DNA of 56,538 nt from Gammaproteobacteria bacterium (GCA_023266095.1 JAHFRV010000011.1:19643-76180); one strand, 5' to 3'; positions 37,242 through 48,661 are shown, counted from the stretch's first letter. Numbers and translations are program-made. The notes: a model not told the origin generated them from the sequence alone.

Positions 37242-38210
37242 TTAGTGATTGCGTTTGATGGCAAATTCGGCAAGCGCATACATGGCGTCTCGGTGGGCTG
37301 ACGCGGGAACCCGATGTAAGGCAGTGAGTGCTTTTTCCGCCTCCAGCTGCGCCGAGCGCGCAGTGTACGCGATGGCGCCGGTGGATTCAATGGCTTCGGT
37401 AACCTGGCGAATGGCGTCGCGGCCGCCGTGTTCGATGGCGTGACGAATCAGCGCCGCCTGCTCGGCGCTACCATGCCGCATGGCATGAATCAGCGGTAGG
37501 GTCGGTTTGCCTTCCGCCAAGTCGTCGCCGATGTTTTTGCCGATTTCCTCCGGCGCGGCGCTGTAGTCCAGCACGTCGTCGATGAGCTGAAATGCGGTAC
37601 CGAGGTGCATGCCGTAGCGGCGCATCGCCTCGCGTTCCGCTACACCCTGGCTGCTCAGCACCGCGCCCAATTCGGCGGCGGCCTCGAAGAGCTTGGCGGT
37701 TTTGGAGCGGATCACCTCGAGATAGCGCTGCTCGGTGGTGTCCGGATCGTGGCAATTCAATAGTTGCAGCACCTCGCCCTCGGCGATGGTGTTGGTGGCG
37801 TGGGCGAGGATGTCCATAATCTCCATATTGCCTACTTCCACCATCATCTCGAAGGAGCGCGAGTAAAGGAAATCGCCGACCAGTACGCTGGCCTCGTTGC
37901 CCCAGATCGAGTTGGCGGTTTCCTGGCCGCGGCGCAGCTCCGAGGCATCCACCACGTCATCGTGGAGCAGGGTGGCGGTGTGGATGAATTCGACGACGGT
38001 CGAGAGGCTGATATGATGCGGTCCGCCATAGCCGTAGGCCCGGGCGCTCAATAGTACCAGGATCGGCCGCAAGCGCTTGCCGCCGCTATTGATGATGTAC
38101 TGGCCCATTTGATTGATGAGCGCCACCTCGGAACTGAGCCGCGACGCGATCAGCCGGTTCACGGCGTGCATGTCCTCGGCCACCAAGGCGTAAACTGCTT
38201 GAATATCCAT
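37242..38210 (-). CDS. ispB: Octaprenyl diphosphate synthase
   Basis: 322 residues from ATG 38210; the longer frame to 38273 lacks family-like residues. The first Asp-rich motif is LLHDDVVD and the second is QLIDDVLDY, with GGKRLRP at the isoprenyl binding site. It makes the long quinone side chain. It is divergent from rplU, as in E. coli and Pseudomonas. Confidence 0.95.
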   Translation of the reverse strand: MDIQAVYALVAEDMHAVNRLIASRLSSEVALINQMGQYIINSGGKRLRPILVLLSARAYGYGGPHHISLSTVVEFIHTATLLHDDVVDASELRRGQETANSIWGNEASVLVGDFLYSRSFEMMVEVGNMEIMDILAHATNTIAEGEVLQLLNCHDPDTTEQRYLEVIRSKTAKLFEAAAELGAVLSSQGVAEREAMRRYGMHLGTAFQLIDDVLDYSAAPEEIGKNIGDDLAEGKPTLPLIHAMRHGSAEQAALIRHAIEHGGRDAIRQVTEAIESTGAIAYTARSAQLEAEKALTALHRVPASAHRDAMYALAEFAIKRNH

Positions 38211-38329
38211 GGCAACTATTTCGTTCTCCCCCGCGGAACCGTGCATGCTAGCGGGGCGCGGCCGGCTTTGCAATTGGCGCGCTGGGGTTGCTTGCGCGCG
38301 CGGAGAGGTCGGCGGTCAGGCTGCGGCAT

Positions 38330-38358
38330 TTGACGCTAAGGAGCGTTACGGATAAAAT
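38330..38358 (+). promoter_or_regulatory. Sigma-70 promoter for rplU-rpmA
   Basis: TTGACG (38330-38335), a 17-bp spacer and TAAAAT (38353-38358), each 5 of 6 to consensus. It gives a leader of about 68 nt before rplU, and a GC-rich stretch follows the -10 box as in growth-rate-controlled promoters. Confidence 0.7.
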
Positions 38359-38432
38359 CCCCGCTCTTTGAATTACCGAGTTGACCTGTTTTGCCGGGCC
38401 GAGGTCGGGTAAAACTAACGGAGAACAGTCAC

Positions 38433-38747
38433 ATGTATGCAGTTATCGTCACGGGCGGCAAACAATACCGTGTGTCGGAGGGCGAAACCCTCAAGGTCGA
38501 GCTGATCGACGCCGAACAAGGCAGCACCGTGGAATTGGACCGTGTGCTGATGGTGGGCGAGGGTGAGAGCGTCAAGATCGGCGCCCCTTACGTGGCCGGC
38601 GGCAAGGTCACCGCGACCATCAAATCCCACGGCCGGGGCGAGAAGATCAAAATCGTCAAGTTCCGCCGCCGCAAGCATCACCAAAAGGTCACGGGACACC
38701 GTCAGCACTATACCGAATTGCAGATCACCGGTATTTCCGCGGATTAA
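38433..38747 (+). CDS. rplU: 50S ribosomal protein L21
   Basis: 104 residues from ATG 38433 (ACGGAGAA upstream). [18 protein letters not shown] and [19 protein letters not shown] are L21 signatures. It binds 23S rRNA in the large subunit. Followed by rpmA after 19 bases. Confidence 0.98.
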   Translation: MYAVIVTGGKQYRVSEGETLKVELIDAEQGSTVELDRVLMVGEGESVKIGAPYVAGGKVTATIKSHGRGEKIKIVKFRRRKHHQKVTGHRQHYTELQITGISAD

Positions 38748-38766
38748 TTGAGTAGAGGTCAGTACC

Positions 38767-39024
38767 ATGGCACATAAGAAAGCAGGCGGCAGTAGCCGCA
38801 ACGGCCGCGATTCCCATTCCAAACGCTTGGGCGTCAAGCGCTTCGGCGACCAGCAGGTCGTGGCGGGTAATATTATCATCCGTCAGCGCGGCACGCGCTA
38901 CCACGCCGGGGTGAACGTCGGCATCGGCCGCGACCACACTTTGTTTGCCTTGACCGAAGGTAAAGTGAAATTCGAGACCAAAGGCGCGGACAGCCGTACC
39001 TTCGTCAGCGTCGTGTCGGCCTAA
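38767..39024 (+). CDS. rpmA: 50S ribosomal protein L27
   Basis: 85 residues. [20 protein letters not shown] at the N-terminus reaches toward the peptidyl-transferase centre in L27 proteins. There is no Firmicutes-type cleavage extension. A strong terminator lies 25 bases after the stop. Confidence 0.98.
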   Translation: MAHKKAGGSSRNGRDSHSKRLGVKRFGDQQVVAGNIIIRQRGTRYHAGVNVGIGRDHTLFALTEGKVKFETKGADSRTFVSVVSA

Positions 39025-39048
39025 GCCCCCATCTCAAGCGCGCTCAGC

Positions 39049-39082
39049 AAGCCCCGCCGCCCCCGGCGGGGCTTTTGTTTTT
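39049..39082 (+). terminator. Rho-independent terminator after rpmA
   Basis: An 11-bp stem (AAGCCCCGCCG with CGGCGGGGCTT) and CCCC loop are followed by TTGTTTTT. It separates the ribosomal-protein genes from obg. Confidence 0.92.
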
Positions 39083-39163
39083 GAAAAAGTGGCAAGTGCC
39101 GAGTAGCAAGATTGCAAATGCTATTTTCTTCGTACTTGCTGCTTGTAACGTGTTACTTAATAA

Positions 39164-40213
<1,050 letters not shown>

Positions 40214-40265
40214 TGTGATAATCGCGCGGTGATTTTCCGGTGACATGAGGCGGGCGGTTACACAT

Positions 40266-41393
40266 ATGCAATCTCGGCAAGACATCTCCAAGGCGCGGCG
40301 CTGGGTGGTCAAAGTGGGCAGTTCCCTGCTCACCGCCAACGGCCGCGGTCTCGATCACGCGCTGATCGCCGCCTGGGCGGAACAGATCACCGCGTTGCGT
40401 CAACGCGGAGCCGAAGTGGTGCTGGTTTCTTCCGGCGCGGTGGCCGAAGGTATGCAGCGGCTGGGTTGGACCCAGCGTCCCCATGCCTTGTTCGAGCTGC
40501 AAGCGGCGGCGGCGGTGGGCCAAATGGGATTGGTGCAGGCCTACGAGTCTTGCTTCAAACAACATGGCGTGCACACTGCGCAAATCCTGCTGACCCACGA
40601 CGACCTCGCCAACCGTCAGCGTTACCTCAATGCCCGCAGCACCCTGCGCACCCTGCTCAAGTTGGGGGTGGTGCCGGTGGTCAATGAAAACGACACCGTG
40701 GCGGTGGACGAGATCCGCTTCGGCGACAACGACACCCTCGCCGCCCTGGTCGCCAATCTGGTGGAGGCGGAGGTGCTGGTGCTACTCACCGATCAGGCCG
40801 GCATGTTCGACCGCGATCCGCGCGCCCATCCCGACGCCCAATTCATCCACGAGGTCAATGCCGACGATCCCGCCTTAGAGGCGATGGCCGGCGCCGGCGG
40901 CGTCGGCAGTCTGGGGCGGGGTGGCATGCTCACCAAGGTGCGCGCCGCGGCGCGGGCGGCGCGGTCCGGGGCCGCCACCGTGGTGGCCTTGGGCCGCGAG
41001 CCCAATGTGCTGACCCGGCTCGCCGACGCCGAACAACTCGGCACGCTCTTTATTCCCGCCCGCGAATTGCTGGTCGCACGCAAGCGCTGGCTCGCGGGGC
41101 AGTTGCAGCCGCGCGGCAAATTGATGCTGGACGAGGGTGCGGTGCGGGTATTGCGCGAATCCGGCCGCAGCCTGCTGCCGGTGGGCGTGCGCCAAGTCGA
41201 GGGCGTGTTTTTGCGCGGCGAATTGGTGGTCTGTCTGGGACCGGACGGCCGCGAGGTGGCGAAGGGTTTGGTGAATTACAGCGCCGAGGAATCGCGCAAG
41301 ATCATGGGCCAGGCCTCGGACCGCATCGAAACCCTATTAGGGTATGTGGACGAGCCGGAGCTGATCCATCGCGACAATCTGGTGCTGGTTTAA
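40266..41393 (+). CDS. proB: Glutamate 5-kinase
   Basis: 375 residues from ATG 40266; ATG 40245 would add seven. The amino-acid kinase domain ([46 protein letters not shown]) is followed by a C-terminal PUA domain, so it is the long two-domain form. It makes glutamyl phosphate for proline synthesis. A bidirectional terminator follows. Confidence 0.97.
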   Translation: MQSRQDISKARRWVVKVGSSLLTANGRGLDHALIAAWAEQITALRQRGAEVVLVSSGAVAEGMQRLGWTQRPHALFELQAAAAVGQMGLVQAYESCFKQHGVHTAQILLTHDDLANRQRYLNARSTLRTLLKLGVVPVVNENDTVAVDEIRFGDNDTLAALVANLVEAEVLVLLTDQAGMFDRDPRAHPDAQFIHEVNADDPALEAMAGAGGVGSLGRGGMLTKVRAAARAARSGAATVVALGREPNVLTRLADAEQLGTLFIPARELLVARKRWLAGQLQPRGKLMLDEGAVRVLRESGRSLLPVGVRQVEGVFLRGELVVCLGPDGREVAKGLVNYSAEESRKIMGQASDRIETLLGYVDEPELIHRDNLVLV

Positions 41394-41427
41394 TGGCGGA
41401 TCTTTGGGGGATGACTTGAGGTAACGC

Positions 41428-41456
41428 AAAAAGCCGGTCGATATGACCGGCTTTTT
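41428..41456. terminator. Bidirectional terminator between proB and rpsT
   Basis: Arms 41428-41439 and 41445-41456 form a perfect 12-bp hairpin with A-tract on the left and T-tract on the right. It therefore serves both the plus-strand proB and the minus-strand rpsT. Confidence 0.95.
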
Positions 41457-41500
41457 TATGCGACGCCTGATCCGCCCCGGAGGGACGGATATCGCTGATC

Positions 41501-41773
41501 TCAGGCCGTAGCCGAGAGCGCGCGCAGCCGTTGATTCAAACGGCTCTTGTGACGGGCAGCCTTATTTTTGTGAATAAGACCTTTGCGCGCCATGGCGTCG
41601 ATCACCGGCACGGCCGCGGTCAGCGCCGTTTGCGACTGGGCTTGGTCGCCGGTCGCCAGCGTGTTCACCACTTTCTTGATGGCGCTGCGCACGGTGGAAC
41701 GTTGTCCCACGTTACGTTGACGGCTTTTTTCTGCTTGCCGCACCCGTTTTTTTGCTTGAGCTGTATTAGCCAA
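41501..41773 (-). CDS. rpsT: 30S ribosomal protein S20 (TTG start)
   Basis: 90 residues. The family N-terminus ANTAQAKKRVRQAEKSR follows a TTG codon at 41773, preceded by AGGAG; no ATG fits. E. coli rpsT also starts with UUG, which is tied to its translational autoregulation, so the weak start is probably conserved on purpose. It is divergent from murJ. Confidence 0.96.
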   Translation of the reverse strand: MANTAQAKKRVRQAEKSRQRNVGQRSTVRSAIKKVVNTLATGDQAQSQTALTAAVPVIDAMARKGLIHKNKAARHKSRLNQRLRALSATA

Positions 41774-41937
41774 GGAGAAACTCCTGAATTCGCAGTAGTC
41801 CGGAAAGCCGCGTACTATGCGTATTTCCGCTTGGTTTGTCAATGCTCGCCACCTGCACCGCAGTCTCGCCGCCGACGCGGCGACAGGGTAAACTGCGGCC
41901 GTTTTGTCATAAAAAGCAACCAGGAATTCCCTCCACC

Positions 41938-43479
41938 ATGGCCAAAGGCCTGCTGAAATCCATCGCCAGCGTCAGCGCGATGACCCTCATTTCCCGGGTG
42001 CTGGGCTTCGTGCGCGACATGGTCATCGCCCGGGTGTTCGGCGCCAGCGCCGGGGCCGACGCGTTTTTCGTCGCCTTCAAAATCCCCAACTTTCTGCGTC
42101 GGCTGTTTGCCGAGGGGGCGTTTTCCCAGGCCTTCGTGCCGGTATTGGCGGAGTACAAGACTCAGCGCAGTCACGAGGAAGTTAAAGATTTAGTCGACCA
42201 TGTCAGCGGCGCTTTGGGGGCCGTGCTGTTTTTGGTGACACTGGTGGGCGTGATTGCCGCACCGGTGCTGATTTGGTTATTCGCACCGGGTTTCAGCGCC
42301 GACGCCGGCAAGTTCGAGCTGGCGGCGGACATGCTGCGCATCACCTTTCCCTATCTATTATTCATCTCGCTCACCGCCTTCGCTGGCGGCATACTCAACG
42401 CCTACGGCCGTTTCGCCGTACCCGCTTTCACCCCGGTGTTTCTCAATCTCAGCATGATCGCCGCCGCGTTATGGCTGGCGCCCCATCTGGCGGAGCCGGT
42501 GACGGCGCTGGCCTGGGGCGTGTTTATCGCCGGGGTGGTGCAACTGGTGTTTCAATGGCCTTATCTGCGCCAGCTGCGTCTGTTGCCGCGCTTCCGCTTC
42601 AAGCGGGTGCACGAAGGCGTGAGCCGGGTGTTGCGTTTGATGCTGCCGGTGATGTTCGGCTCGTCGGTGGCCCAGCTCAATCTGCTCATCGATACCGTGA
42701 TCGCCTCGTTTCTGGTGACCGGCAGCGTGTCGTGGCTGTATTACTCCGACCGGCTGGTGGAATTTCCGCTGGGGGTATTGGGCGTCGCCCTGGCGACCGT
42801 GATCTTGCCCAAGTTGTCGCAACAGCATGCCGAGGCCTCGCCACGGGCCTTTTCCCATACCGTGGATTGGGGATTGCGTTGGGTGATCGTGGTCGGTGTG
42901 CCCGCCACCCTCGGTCTGATGGCCTTGGCCGCGCCGATGCTGGCCACTTTATTTCAATACGGCGAATTCACGTTGATCGACGTGGTGAAGTCCTCCTACA
43001 GCCTGATGGCCTTCAGCCTGGGTCTGACGGGCTTCGTCATGGTGAAGATTCTCGCCTCGGGTTTTTATGCACGCCAGGATACCCGTACCCCGGTGCGTTT
43101 CGCGCTGATCGCCATGCTCGTCAATCTGATCCTGAATCTCGTCTTGGTGTGGCCTTTGGCGCATGCGGGCTTGGCCTTGGCCACTTCGCTGGCCGCGCTG
43201 CTCAATACCGCGCTGTTGTTACGCGCCTTGCGACGCAGCGGAGCCTATCAGCCCGAGCCGGGCTGGACCGCCTTATTGTGGCGGGTGGGTATCGCGGGCG
43301 CGGCGATGGCGGCGGTACTGGTGCTGGGCTCGGGCACGGCCGAGGAGTGGGCGCAATGGCGAGCCGGGGAGCGGGCCTGGCGTCTGCTGATGTGGGTGAC
43401 GGTGGGCGGCGCGGTATTCGGCGCAACGGCCTGGGTGACCGGTTTGCGGCCGCGCCACCTGCGCCTCCACGCAGACTGA
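41938..43479 (+). CDS. murJ: Lipid II flippase MurJ
   Basis: 513 residues from ATG 41938. About 14 helices. SRVLGFVRDMVIARVFGAS and FKIPNFLRRLFAEGAFSQAF are MurJ signatures, including the conserved Arg residues of the cavity. It flips lipid II across the inner membrane for peptidoglycan synthesis. The frame runs back to 41836 without family-like sequence. ribF follows after 58 bases. Confidence 0.97.
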   Translation: MAKGLLKSIASVSAMTLISRVLGFVRDMVIARVFGASAGADAFFVAFKIPNFLRRLFAEGAFSQAFVPVLAEYKTQRSHEEVKDLVDHVSGALGAVLFLVTLVGVIAAPVLIWLFAPGFSADAGKFELAADMLRITFPYLLFISLTAFAGGILNAYGRFAVPAFTPVFLNLSMIAAALWLAPHLAEPVTALAWGVFIAGVVQLVFQWPYLRQLRLLPRFRFKRVHEGVSRVLRLMLPVMFGSSVAQLNLLIDTVIASFLVTGSVSWLYYSDRLVEFPLGVLGVALATVILPKLSQQHAEASPRAFSHTVDWGLRWVIVVGVPATLGLMALAAPMLATLFQYGEFTLIDVVKSSYSLMAFSLGLTGFVMVKILASGFYARQDTRTPVRFALIAMLVNLILNLVLVWPLAHAGLALATSLAALLNTALLLRALRRSGAYQPEPGWTALLWRVGIAGAAMAAVLVLGSGTAEEWAQWRAGERAWRLLMWVTVGGAVFGATAWVTGLRPRHLRLHAD

Positions 43480-43537
43480 CGGTGACAAGCGCGTCCGGTC
43501 CTTTATAATCCTTATCCCTTTACCCGGCACTGCGACG

Positions 43538-44476
43538 ATGGAGATCATTCGAGGACTATACAATCTGCGGCGGCATCAGCGGGGCTGCGTGGCGACCATC
43601 GGTAATTTCGACGGCGTACACCTCGGCCATCAGGCGGTGCTGGGTCAGCTGGCGGACCGCGCGGCGGAATTAAATCTGCCCACGGCGGTGATCACTTTCG
43701 AGCCGCAGCCGCGGGAATTTTTCACTCACGGCGACACCCCGCCGCGGCTCACCCGTTTTCGCGAAAAGATGCAGGCGCTGCGGCGTTTCTCGGTGGATGG
43801 CGTGGTGTGTCTGCGTTTCGACCGCGCCTTGGCCGCCATGCCTGCCGCGGAATTCATCCAGCGTTTGCTGGTGGACGGTTTGGGCGTGCGTTATCTGGTG
43901 GTGGGGGATGATTTCCGTTTCGGCGCGGCGCGTGCCGGCGACTTCGCCATGCTGCGCGAGGCCGGCGCGCGCCACGGCTTTCAGGTGGCGGCCATGCACA
44001 GTTTCAGCATCGACGGCGAGCGGGTCAGCAGCACGCGGATCCGCGCCGCGCTGGCGCAGGACGATCTCGCCACCGCCGAGAAATTATTGGGCCGGCCTTA
44101 TCGCATGTGCGGCCGGGTTGCTCATGGCGACGAGCGCGGCCGGACCATAGGCTTTCCCACCGCGAATATTCATTTGCACCGCAAGAGTTCGCCGGTGAAC
44201 GGGGTGTACGCGGTGGAGATGTTCGGTTTGGAGAACGAGCCGCTGGCGGGAGTGGCCAACGTAGGTGCGCGGCCCACGGTGGGCGGCACGCACAGTCAGC
44301 TGGAAGTGCATTTACTGGATTTCAGCGGCGACATCTACGGCCGTTACGTGCACGTGGATTTTCTACACAAGCTGCGTCCCGAGCGGCGCTTCGAATCGCT
44401 GGACGCGCTGGTGACGCAGATTCGCGAAGACGCCGCGGCGGCGCGGGCCTTTCACGCCGCACGCAAGATAGAGTGA
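43538..44476 (+). CDS. ribF: Bifunctional riboflavin kinase/FAD synthetase
   Basis: 312 residues. The FAD synthetase domain (TIGNFDGVHLGHQAVL, VGDDFRFG, SSTRIRAAL) is followed by the kinase domain (GRTIGFPTANIHL, GVANVGARPTVGG). It converts riboflavin to FMN and FAD. Part of murJ-ribF-ileS-lspA-ispH, the conserved gammaproteobacterial order. A hairpin repeat follows. Confidence 0.97.
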   Translation: MEIIRGLYNLRRHQRGCVATIGNFDGVHLGHQAVLGQLADRAAELNLPTAVITFEPQPREFFTHGDTPPRLTRFREKMQALRRFSVDGVVCLRFDRALAAMPAAEFIQRLLVDGLGVRYLVVGDDFRFGAARAGDFAMLREAGARHGFQVAAMHSFSIDGERVSSTRIRAALAQDDLATAEKLLGRPYRMCGRVAHGDERGRTIGFPTANIHLHRKSSPVNGVYAVEMFGLENEPLAGVANVGARPTVGGTHSQLEVHLLDFSGDIYGRYVHVDFLHKLRPERRFESLDALVTQIREDAAAARAFHAARKIE

Positions 44477-44501
44477 TTGATGTGCCTTGCGCCACAGCTG
44501 C

Positions 44502-44606
44502 ACCACCCCGTCCCTGCGGGGCACCCCTCCTCAATGAGGAGGGGAAAAAACAGACACTCCCCTCCTTAATTCAAGGAGGGGTGGCTGCTTTAGCCGCCGG
44601 GGTGGT
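44502..44606. repeat. MITE/REP-like element with nested hairpins
   Basis: An outer 9-bp inverted repeat (44502-44510 with 44598-44606) encloses two GC-rich hairpins: 44524-44533 with 44535-44544, and 44559-44567 with 44573-44581. The inner hairpins share the word CCCCTCCT. This 105-bp palindromic element lies in the 362-base gap between ribF and ileS; the rest of the gap shows no gene. No transposase is present. Confidence 0.65.
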
Positions 44607-44838
44607 TAAGGCGTGGCCCAAGGTTGTGGAGAAATGACGGCCTTAGCGCCGGGTGATGCAACGACGATCTAAGTTTGTTTAGAGGTGATGAAGTCGCGCC
44701 ACCCTGGGAAAGACCTGGAAAGAAATTGGGCGATCAGCGCGGTACGGTAAACGCGCCGCAAAACCTTGTCACATTGGTTTTGTGCCGGGCGCCCGCCGGA
44801 CACATCGCGATTTTGTTTTGAACGGATAGAAGACACCT

Positions 44839-47673
44839 ATGACTGATTACAAACACACCTTGAACCTGCCGCATACCGATTTCCCGATGAAGGCGAATCT
44901 GGCGCAGCGCGAGCCGAAGATGCTCAAAGAATGGCAGGCGCTGGGTTTGTACCAAAAACTGCGTGCGGCCCGCGCCGGCGCGCCGAAGTTCGTGCTGCAC
45001 GACGGCCCGCCCTATGCCAACGGTGATATCCACATCGGTCATGCGGTGAACAAAGTGTTGAAGGACATCATCGTCAAATCCCGTTCGATGGCCGGCTTCG
45101 ATGCGCCTTACGTGCCCGGCTGGGACTGCCACGGTCTGCCCATCGAGCTGCAAGTGGAAAAGAAAGCGGGCAAGGTCGGCGTGAAGGTGGACGCCAAAAC
45201 TTTCCGCCAAGCCTGCCGTGACTACGCCGCCGCGCAGGTCGCCAAGCAGCGCGAGGATTTCGTGCGCCTCGGCGTGCTGGGCGATTGGGAGCAGCCGTAT
45301 CTCACCATGGATTTTCGTTTCGAGGCCGACACCATCCGCGCCCTCGGCCGGGTGATCGCCAACGGTCATTTGTACAAAGGCTCCAAGCCGGTGCATTGGT
45401 GCAGCGATTGTGGCTCGGCCCTCGCCGAAGCCGAGGTGGAGTACGAGGACAAAACCTCGCCGGCCATCGACGTGCGCTTCGCGATTTTGGATGAACAGGC
45501 CTTGTTCGCCCGCTGCAAATACCTGCCCGAACACCTCGGCCACGGCCCGTTGAATGTGGTGATCTGGACCACCACGCCGTGGACCCTGCCCGCCAATCAG
45601 GCGGTGGCGGTGCATCCGGAATTGGAATACGTGGTGGTGCAGGCCGGACATGAACGCTTGGTGTTGGCGGAGGCGCTGATGAAACAGGCGCTGGGCCGCT
45701 ACGGTGTTGAGGAATATCGGGTGATCGCCACCTGTCTCGGCGCCGACCTGGAAGGTTTGTTATTGCAGCATCCGTTCTACGCCCGCGAGGTGCCGGTGAT
45801 CGTCGGCGAGCACGTTACCACCGAATCCGGTACCGGCGCGGTGCACACGGCGCCGGGCCACGGTCAGGAAGACTATGTGGTGGGTGTGCGTTACGGGCTG
45901 CCCGTCGAAAATCCGGTGGGCGGCGACGGGGTGTTTCTGCCGGGCACCGAATTGTTCGCCGGCGAACATGTGTTCAAGGCCAATGATCACGTGATCGACG
46001 TGTTGAAGACCAAGGGCACGCTGCTGCATCACGCGGCCTGGCGCCACAGTTATCCCCATTGCTGGCGGCACAAGACGCCGATCATCTTCCGCGCCACGCC
46101 GCAGTGGTTCATCGGCATGGAGCAACAGGGTTTGCGTAAACAGGCGCTGGCCGCCATCGGCAAGGTGGAATGGCTGCCCGGTTGGGGGCAGGCGCGCATC
46201 GAGGGCATGGTGCGCAATCGCCCCGATTGGTGTATCTCGCGGCAGCGCACCTGGGGCGTGCCGATCGCCTTGTTCGTGCACAAAGAGACTGGCAAGTTAC
46301 ATCCGCGCAGCGCCGAGCTGATCGAACAGGTCGCGCAGCGGGTGGAGCGGGCCGGTATCGACGCCTGGTTTGATTTGAGCGCGGCCGAGTTACTGGGTGA
46401 CGAGGCGAGTAGCTACGACAAGGTGAGCGACACCCTCGACGTCTGGTTCGACTCCGGCGTCACTCACGCCTGCGTGCTGGAGTCGCGCGCGGAGTTGGGC
46501 GGCGTGCCCGCCGATTTATATTTGGAAGGTTCCGATCAGCATCGCGGCTGGTTTCAGTCGTCGTTGTTGACCGCGGTGGCCATGCGCGGCGCGGCGCCTT
46601 ATCGCAGCGTGCTCACCCACGGTTTCACCGTCGATGCGCAAGGCCGCAAGATGTCCAAGTCGGTGGGCAATGTGGTGGCGCCGCAAAAGGTAGTGAATAA
46701 TCTCGGCGCGGATATTCTGCGGCTGTGGGTGGCGGCGACGGATTATCGCGGCGAGATGACCGTCTCCGACGAAATCCTGAAACGTACCGCCGATGCCTAT
46801 CGGCGTTTGCGCAACACCGCGCGTTTTCTGCTCGCCAATCTCAACGGCTTCGATCCCGCCGCGCATGGCGTGGCGCCGGAGGCGATGCTGGAGCTGGACC
46901 GCTGGGCGGTGGAGCGCGCGCGGCGTTTGCAAGCGCAGGTCATCGCGGCTTATGGCGCTTACGAGTTCCATCAGATCTATCAGCGGGTGCACAACTTCTG
47001 CGTGGTGGAGATGGGCGGCTTTTACCTCGACATCATCAAGGACCGCCAGTACACCACCCAGGCGGACAGTGTCGCGCGCCGTTCGGCGCAGACGGCGCTG
47101 TATCACATCAGCGAAGCGATGGTGCGCTGGCTGGCGCCCATCATGAGTTTCACCGCCGAGGAATTGTGGCGTTATCTTCCCGGCGCGCGCGGCGCATCGG
47201 TGTTTCTCGAAACCTGGTATGACATGCCGGCGGTGTACGCCGATGTCGCGGCGGCCGACGCCAGTCTGAACGAGTGGGACCGGATCATCGCGGTGCGCGA
47301 GATCGTCGGTAAGGAATTGGAGCGCTTGCGGGTGGCGGGCGGGATCGGTTCCGGCTTGGATGCCGAAGTCGATCTCTATTGCGGCCGCGAACTGCTCGAT
47401 CAATTGACCCATCTCGCCGACGAGTTGCGTTTCGTATTGATCACCTCCGAGGCGCGGGTACACGACACCAACGTGGTGCCCCCGCAGGCCGTGCATTTCA
47501 GTTTGCTGTCCGGTGACGAATTCTGGGTGACGGTGGCGCCGTCGGCGCAGGCCAAGTGCGTGCGCTGCTGGCATCACCGCGCCGACGTCGGCCATCACGC
47601 CGACCACCCGGAATTGTGCGGGCGTTGCCTGGAAAACGTCGCCGGCGCCGGCGAACAGCGGCGGTACGCCTGA
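44839..47673 (+). CDS. ileS: Isoleucyl-tRNA synthetase
   Basis: 944 residues. The class I HIGH motif (HIGHAVNK) is near residue 65 and KMSKS near 604. The editing domain has [14 protein letters not shown] and [16 protein letters not shown]. The C-terminal zinc ribbon is CVRCWHHR...CGRC. It charges tRNA-Ile. The stop overlaps the lspA start (TGATG). Confidence 0.98.
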   Translation: MTDYKHTLNLPHTDFPMKANLAQREPKMLKEWQALGLYQKLRAARAGAPKFVLHDGPPYANGDIHIGHAVNKVLKDIIVKSRSMAGFDAPYVPGWDCHGLPIELQVEKKAGKVGVKVDAKTFRQACRDYAAAQVAKQREDFVRLGVLGDWEQPYLTMDFRFEADTIRALGRVIANGHLYKGSKPVHWCSDCGSALAEAEVEYEDKTSPAIDVRFAILDEQALFARCKYLPEHLGHGPLNVVIWTTTPWTLPANQAVAVHPELEYVVVQAGHERLVLAEALMKQALGRYGVEEYRVIATCLGADLEGLLLQHPFYAREVPVIVGEHVTTESGTGAVHTAPGHGQEDYVVGVRYGLPVENPVGGDGVFLPGTELFAGEHVFKANDHVIDVLKTKGTLLHHAAWRHSYPHCWRHKTPIIFRATPQWFIGMEQQGLRKQALAAIGKVEWLPGWGQARIEGMVRNRPDWCISRQRTWGVPIALFVHKETGKLHPRSAELIEQVAQRVERAGIDAWFDLSAAELLGDEASSYDKVSDTLDVWFDSGVTHACVLESRAELGGVPADLYLEGSDQHRGWFQSSLLTAVAMRGAAPYRSVLTHGFTVDAQGRKMSKSVGNVVAPQKVVNNLGADILRLWVAATDYRGEMTVSDEILKRTADAYRRLRNTARFLLANLNGFDPAAHGVAPEAMLELDRWAVERARRLQAQVIAAYGAYEFHQIYQRVHNFCVVEMGGFYLDIIKDRQYTTQADSVARRSAQTALYHISEAMVRWLAPIMSFTAEELWRYLPGARGASVFLETWYDMPAVYADVAAADASLNEWDRIIAVREIVGKELERLRVAGGIGSGLDAEVDLYCGRELLDQLTHLADELRFVLITSEARVHDTNVVPPQAVHFSLLSGDEFWVTVAPSAQAKCVRCWHHRADVGHHADHPELCGRCLENVAGAGEQRRYA

Positions 47674-48194
47674 TGCGTGTTTGGTTGACGATAGCCGGGG
47701 TGGTCTTGCTGCTCGACCAGGTCACCAAACAACTCGCCGAGGCCATGCTCGCTTTCGGTGAGAGCGTGGCGGTGTTGCCGTTCTTCAATATCACCCTGGC
47801 CTACAATACCGGCGCGGCCTTTAGTTTTCTTGCACAGGCCGGCGGCTGGCAGCGCTGGTTTTTCGCGGCGCTCGCGCTGGCCGTGAGCACGTTCATCCTG
47901 CTGTGGCTGCGCCGTCTCAAGCCGCAGGAGAAATGGAGCGGGGTGGCCCTGGCCTTGATCCTGGGCGGCGCGCTGGGCAATGTTATCGATCGCATCCTGT
48001 TCGGCCATGTCATCGACTTCATTGATGTCTATTACACCGCCGAGCAATGTATGGCCTTGTTCTCGTTCGAGCCGCTGGCGGCCGGGATGCGCTGCCATTG
48101 GCCTGCCTTCAACATCGCCGATTCGGCGATTTCGGTAGGAGCGGTGATGATGGTGATCGACAGCTTACGCGGCGGGAAGCAGGCCGCGGCCTAG
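47673..48194 (+). CDS. lspA: Lipoprotein signal peptidase
   Basis: 173 residues from ATG 47673. Four helices; LDQVTKQL, NTGAAFSFL, and the catalytic aspartates in GNVIDRI and FNIADSAI. It cleaves prolipoproteins in the inner membrane and would process the lipoproteins encoded at 4643-5345 and 7409-7828. Coupled to ileS. Confidence 0.97.
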   Translation: MRVWLTIAGVVLLLDQVTKQLAEAMLAFGESVAVLPFFNITLAYNTGAAFSFLAQAGGWQRWFFAALALAVSTFILLWLRRLKPQEKWSGVALALILGGALGNVIDRILFGHVIDFIDVYYTAEQCMALFSFEPLAAGMRCHWPAFNIADSAISVGAVMMVIDSLRGGKQAAA

Positions 48195-48214
48195 CGTCGA
48201 AAAGTAGTATTAAC

Positions 48215-48348
48215 GAACCTCTGAAAAATCCAGCCATGGCTTTTTCAGAGACGAAAAACGAAAAATGTGATTTTTGTTTTTCGCCATTTCCCAATCACCT
48301 TCATGATTGGGAAATGGCGATGCATCCCTGCACCGCACCGAACCTTTA
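48215..48348. repeat. Structured repeat unit 1 (three hairpins)
   Basis: Begins GAACCTCTGAA. Hairpin A: 48219-48228 with 48241-48250. Hairpin B: 48252-48265 with 48271-48283, loop TGTGA. Hairpin C: 48282-48297 with 48304-48319, a perfect 16-bp stem. Unit 2 repeats the same A-B-C order with different stem sequences; the B hairpins share the core CGAAAAATGTGATTTT. No coding frame. Confidence 0.8.
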
Positions 48349-48539
48349 GGAAGCTCTGAATAATTCCATCCTGGAATTCTCAGAGCACGGAAAGCGAAAA
48401 ATGTGATTTTCGCTTTCCTTCATTTTCAATGGCCTGCCGCCATTGAAAATGGCGGCAAGACCCTTCGCTTCGCTCTTCCCTGTGCCGCAGGAACCTCTGA
48501 ATAAATCTGAGGTTCCTTTAATAAATCAGAGGTTCCTTA
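48349..48539. repeat. Structured repeat unit 2 plus terminal GAACCTCTGA hairpins
   Basis: Hairpin A: 48353-48359 with 48380-48386 plus an inner 7-bp stem. Hairpin B: 48389-48400 with 48407-48418, perfect, loop ATGTGA. Hairpin C: 48421-48433 with 48439-48451, perfect. Then comes GTGCCGCAGGAACCTCTGA and a hairpin 48489-48497 with 48509-48517, with a further AGAGGTTCCTTA at 48527-48538. The last part matches the copy beside pilR. The remaining ~120 bases to ispH should hold its promoter. Confidence 0.8.
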
Positions 48540-48661
48540 CCCACCAAGTCGCCAAGGAGAAAATCGCTTGAACGAATGGAAAATGGCTTTTCGTTCCTCG
48601 GATTTTTAAGCAGGCGCGAAACCCAGTACAATAGCCGTCCATTCTGTCGAGTAAGCCAGTC

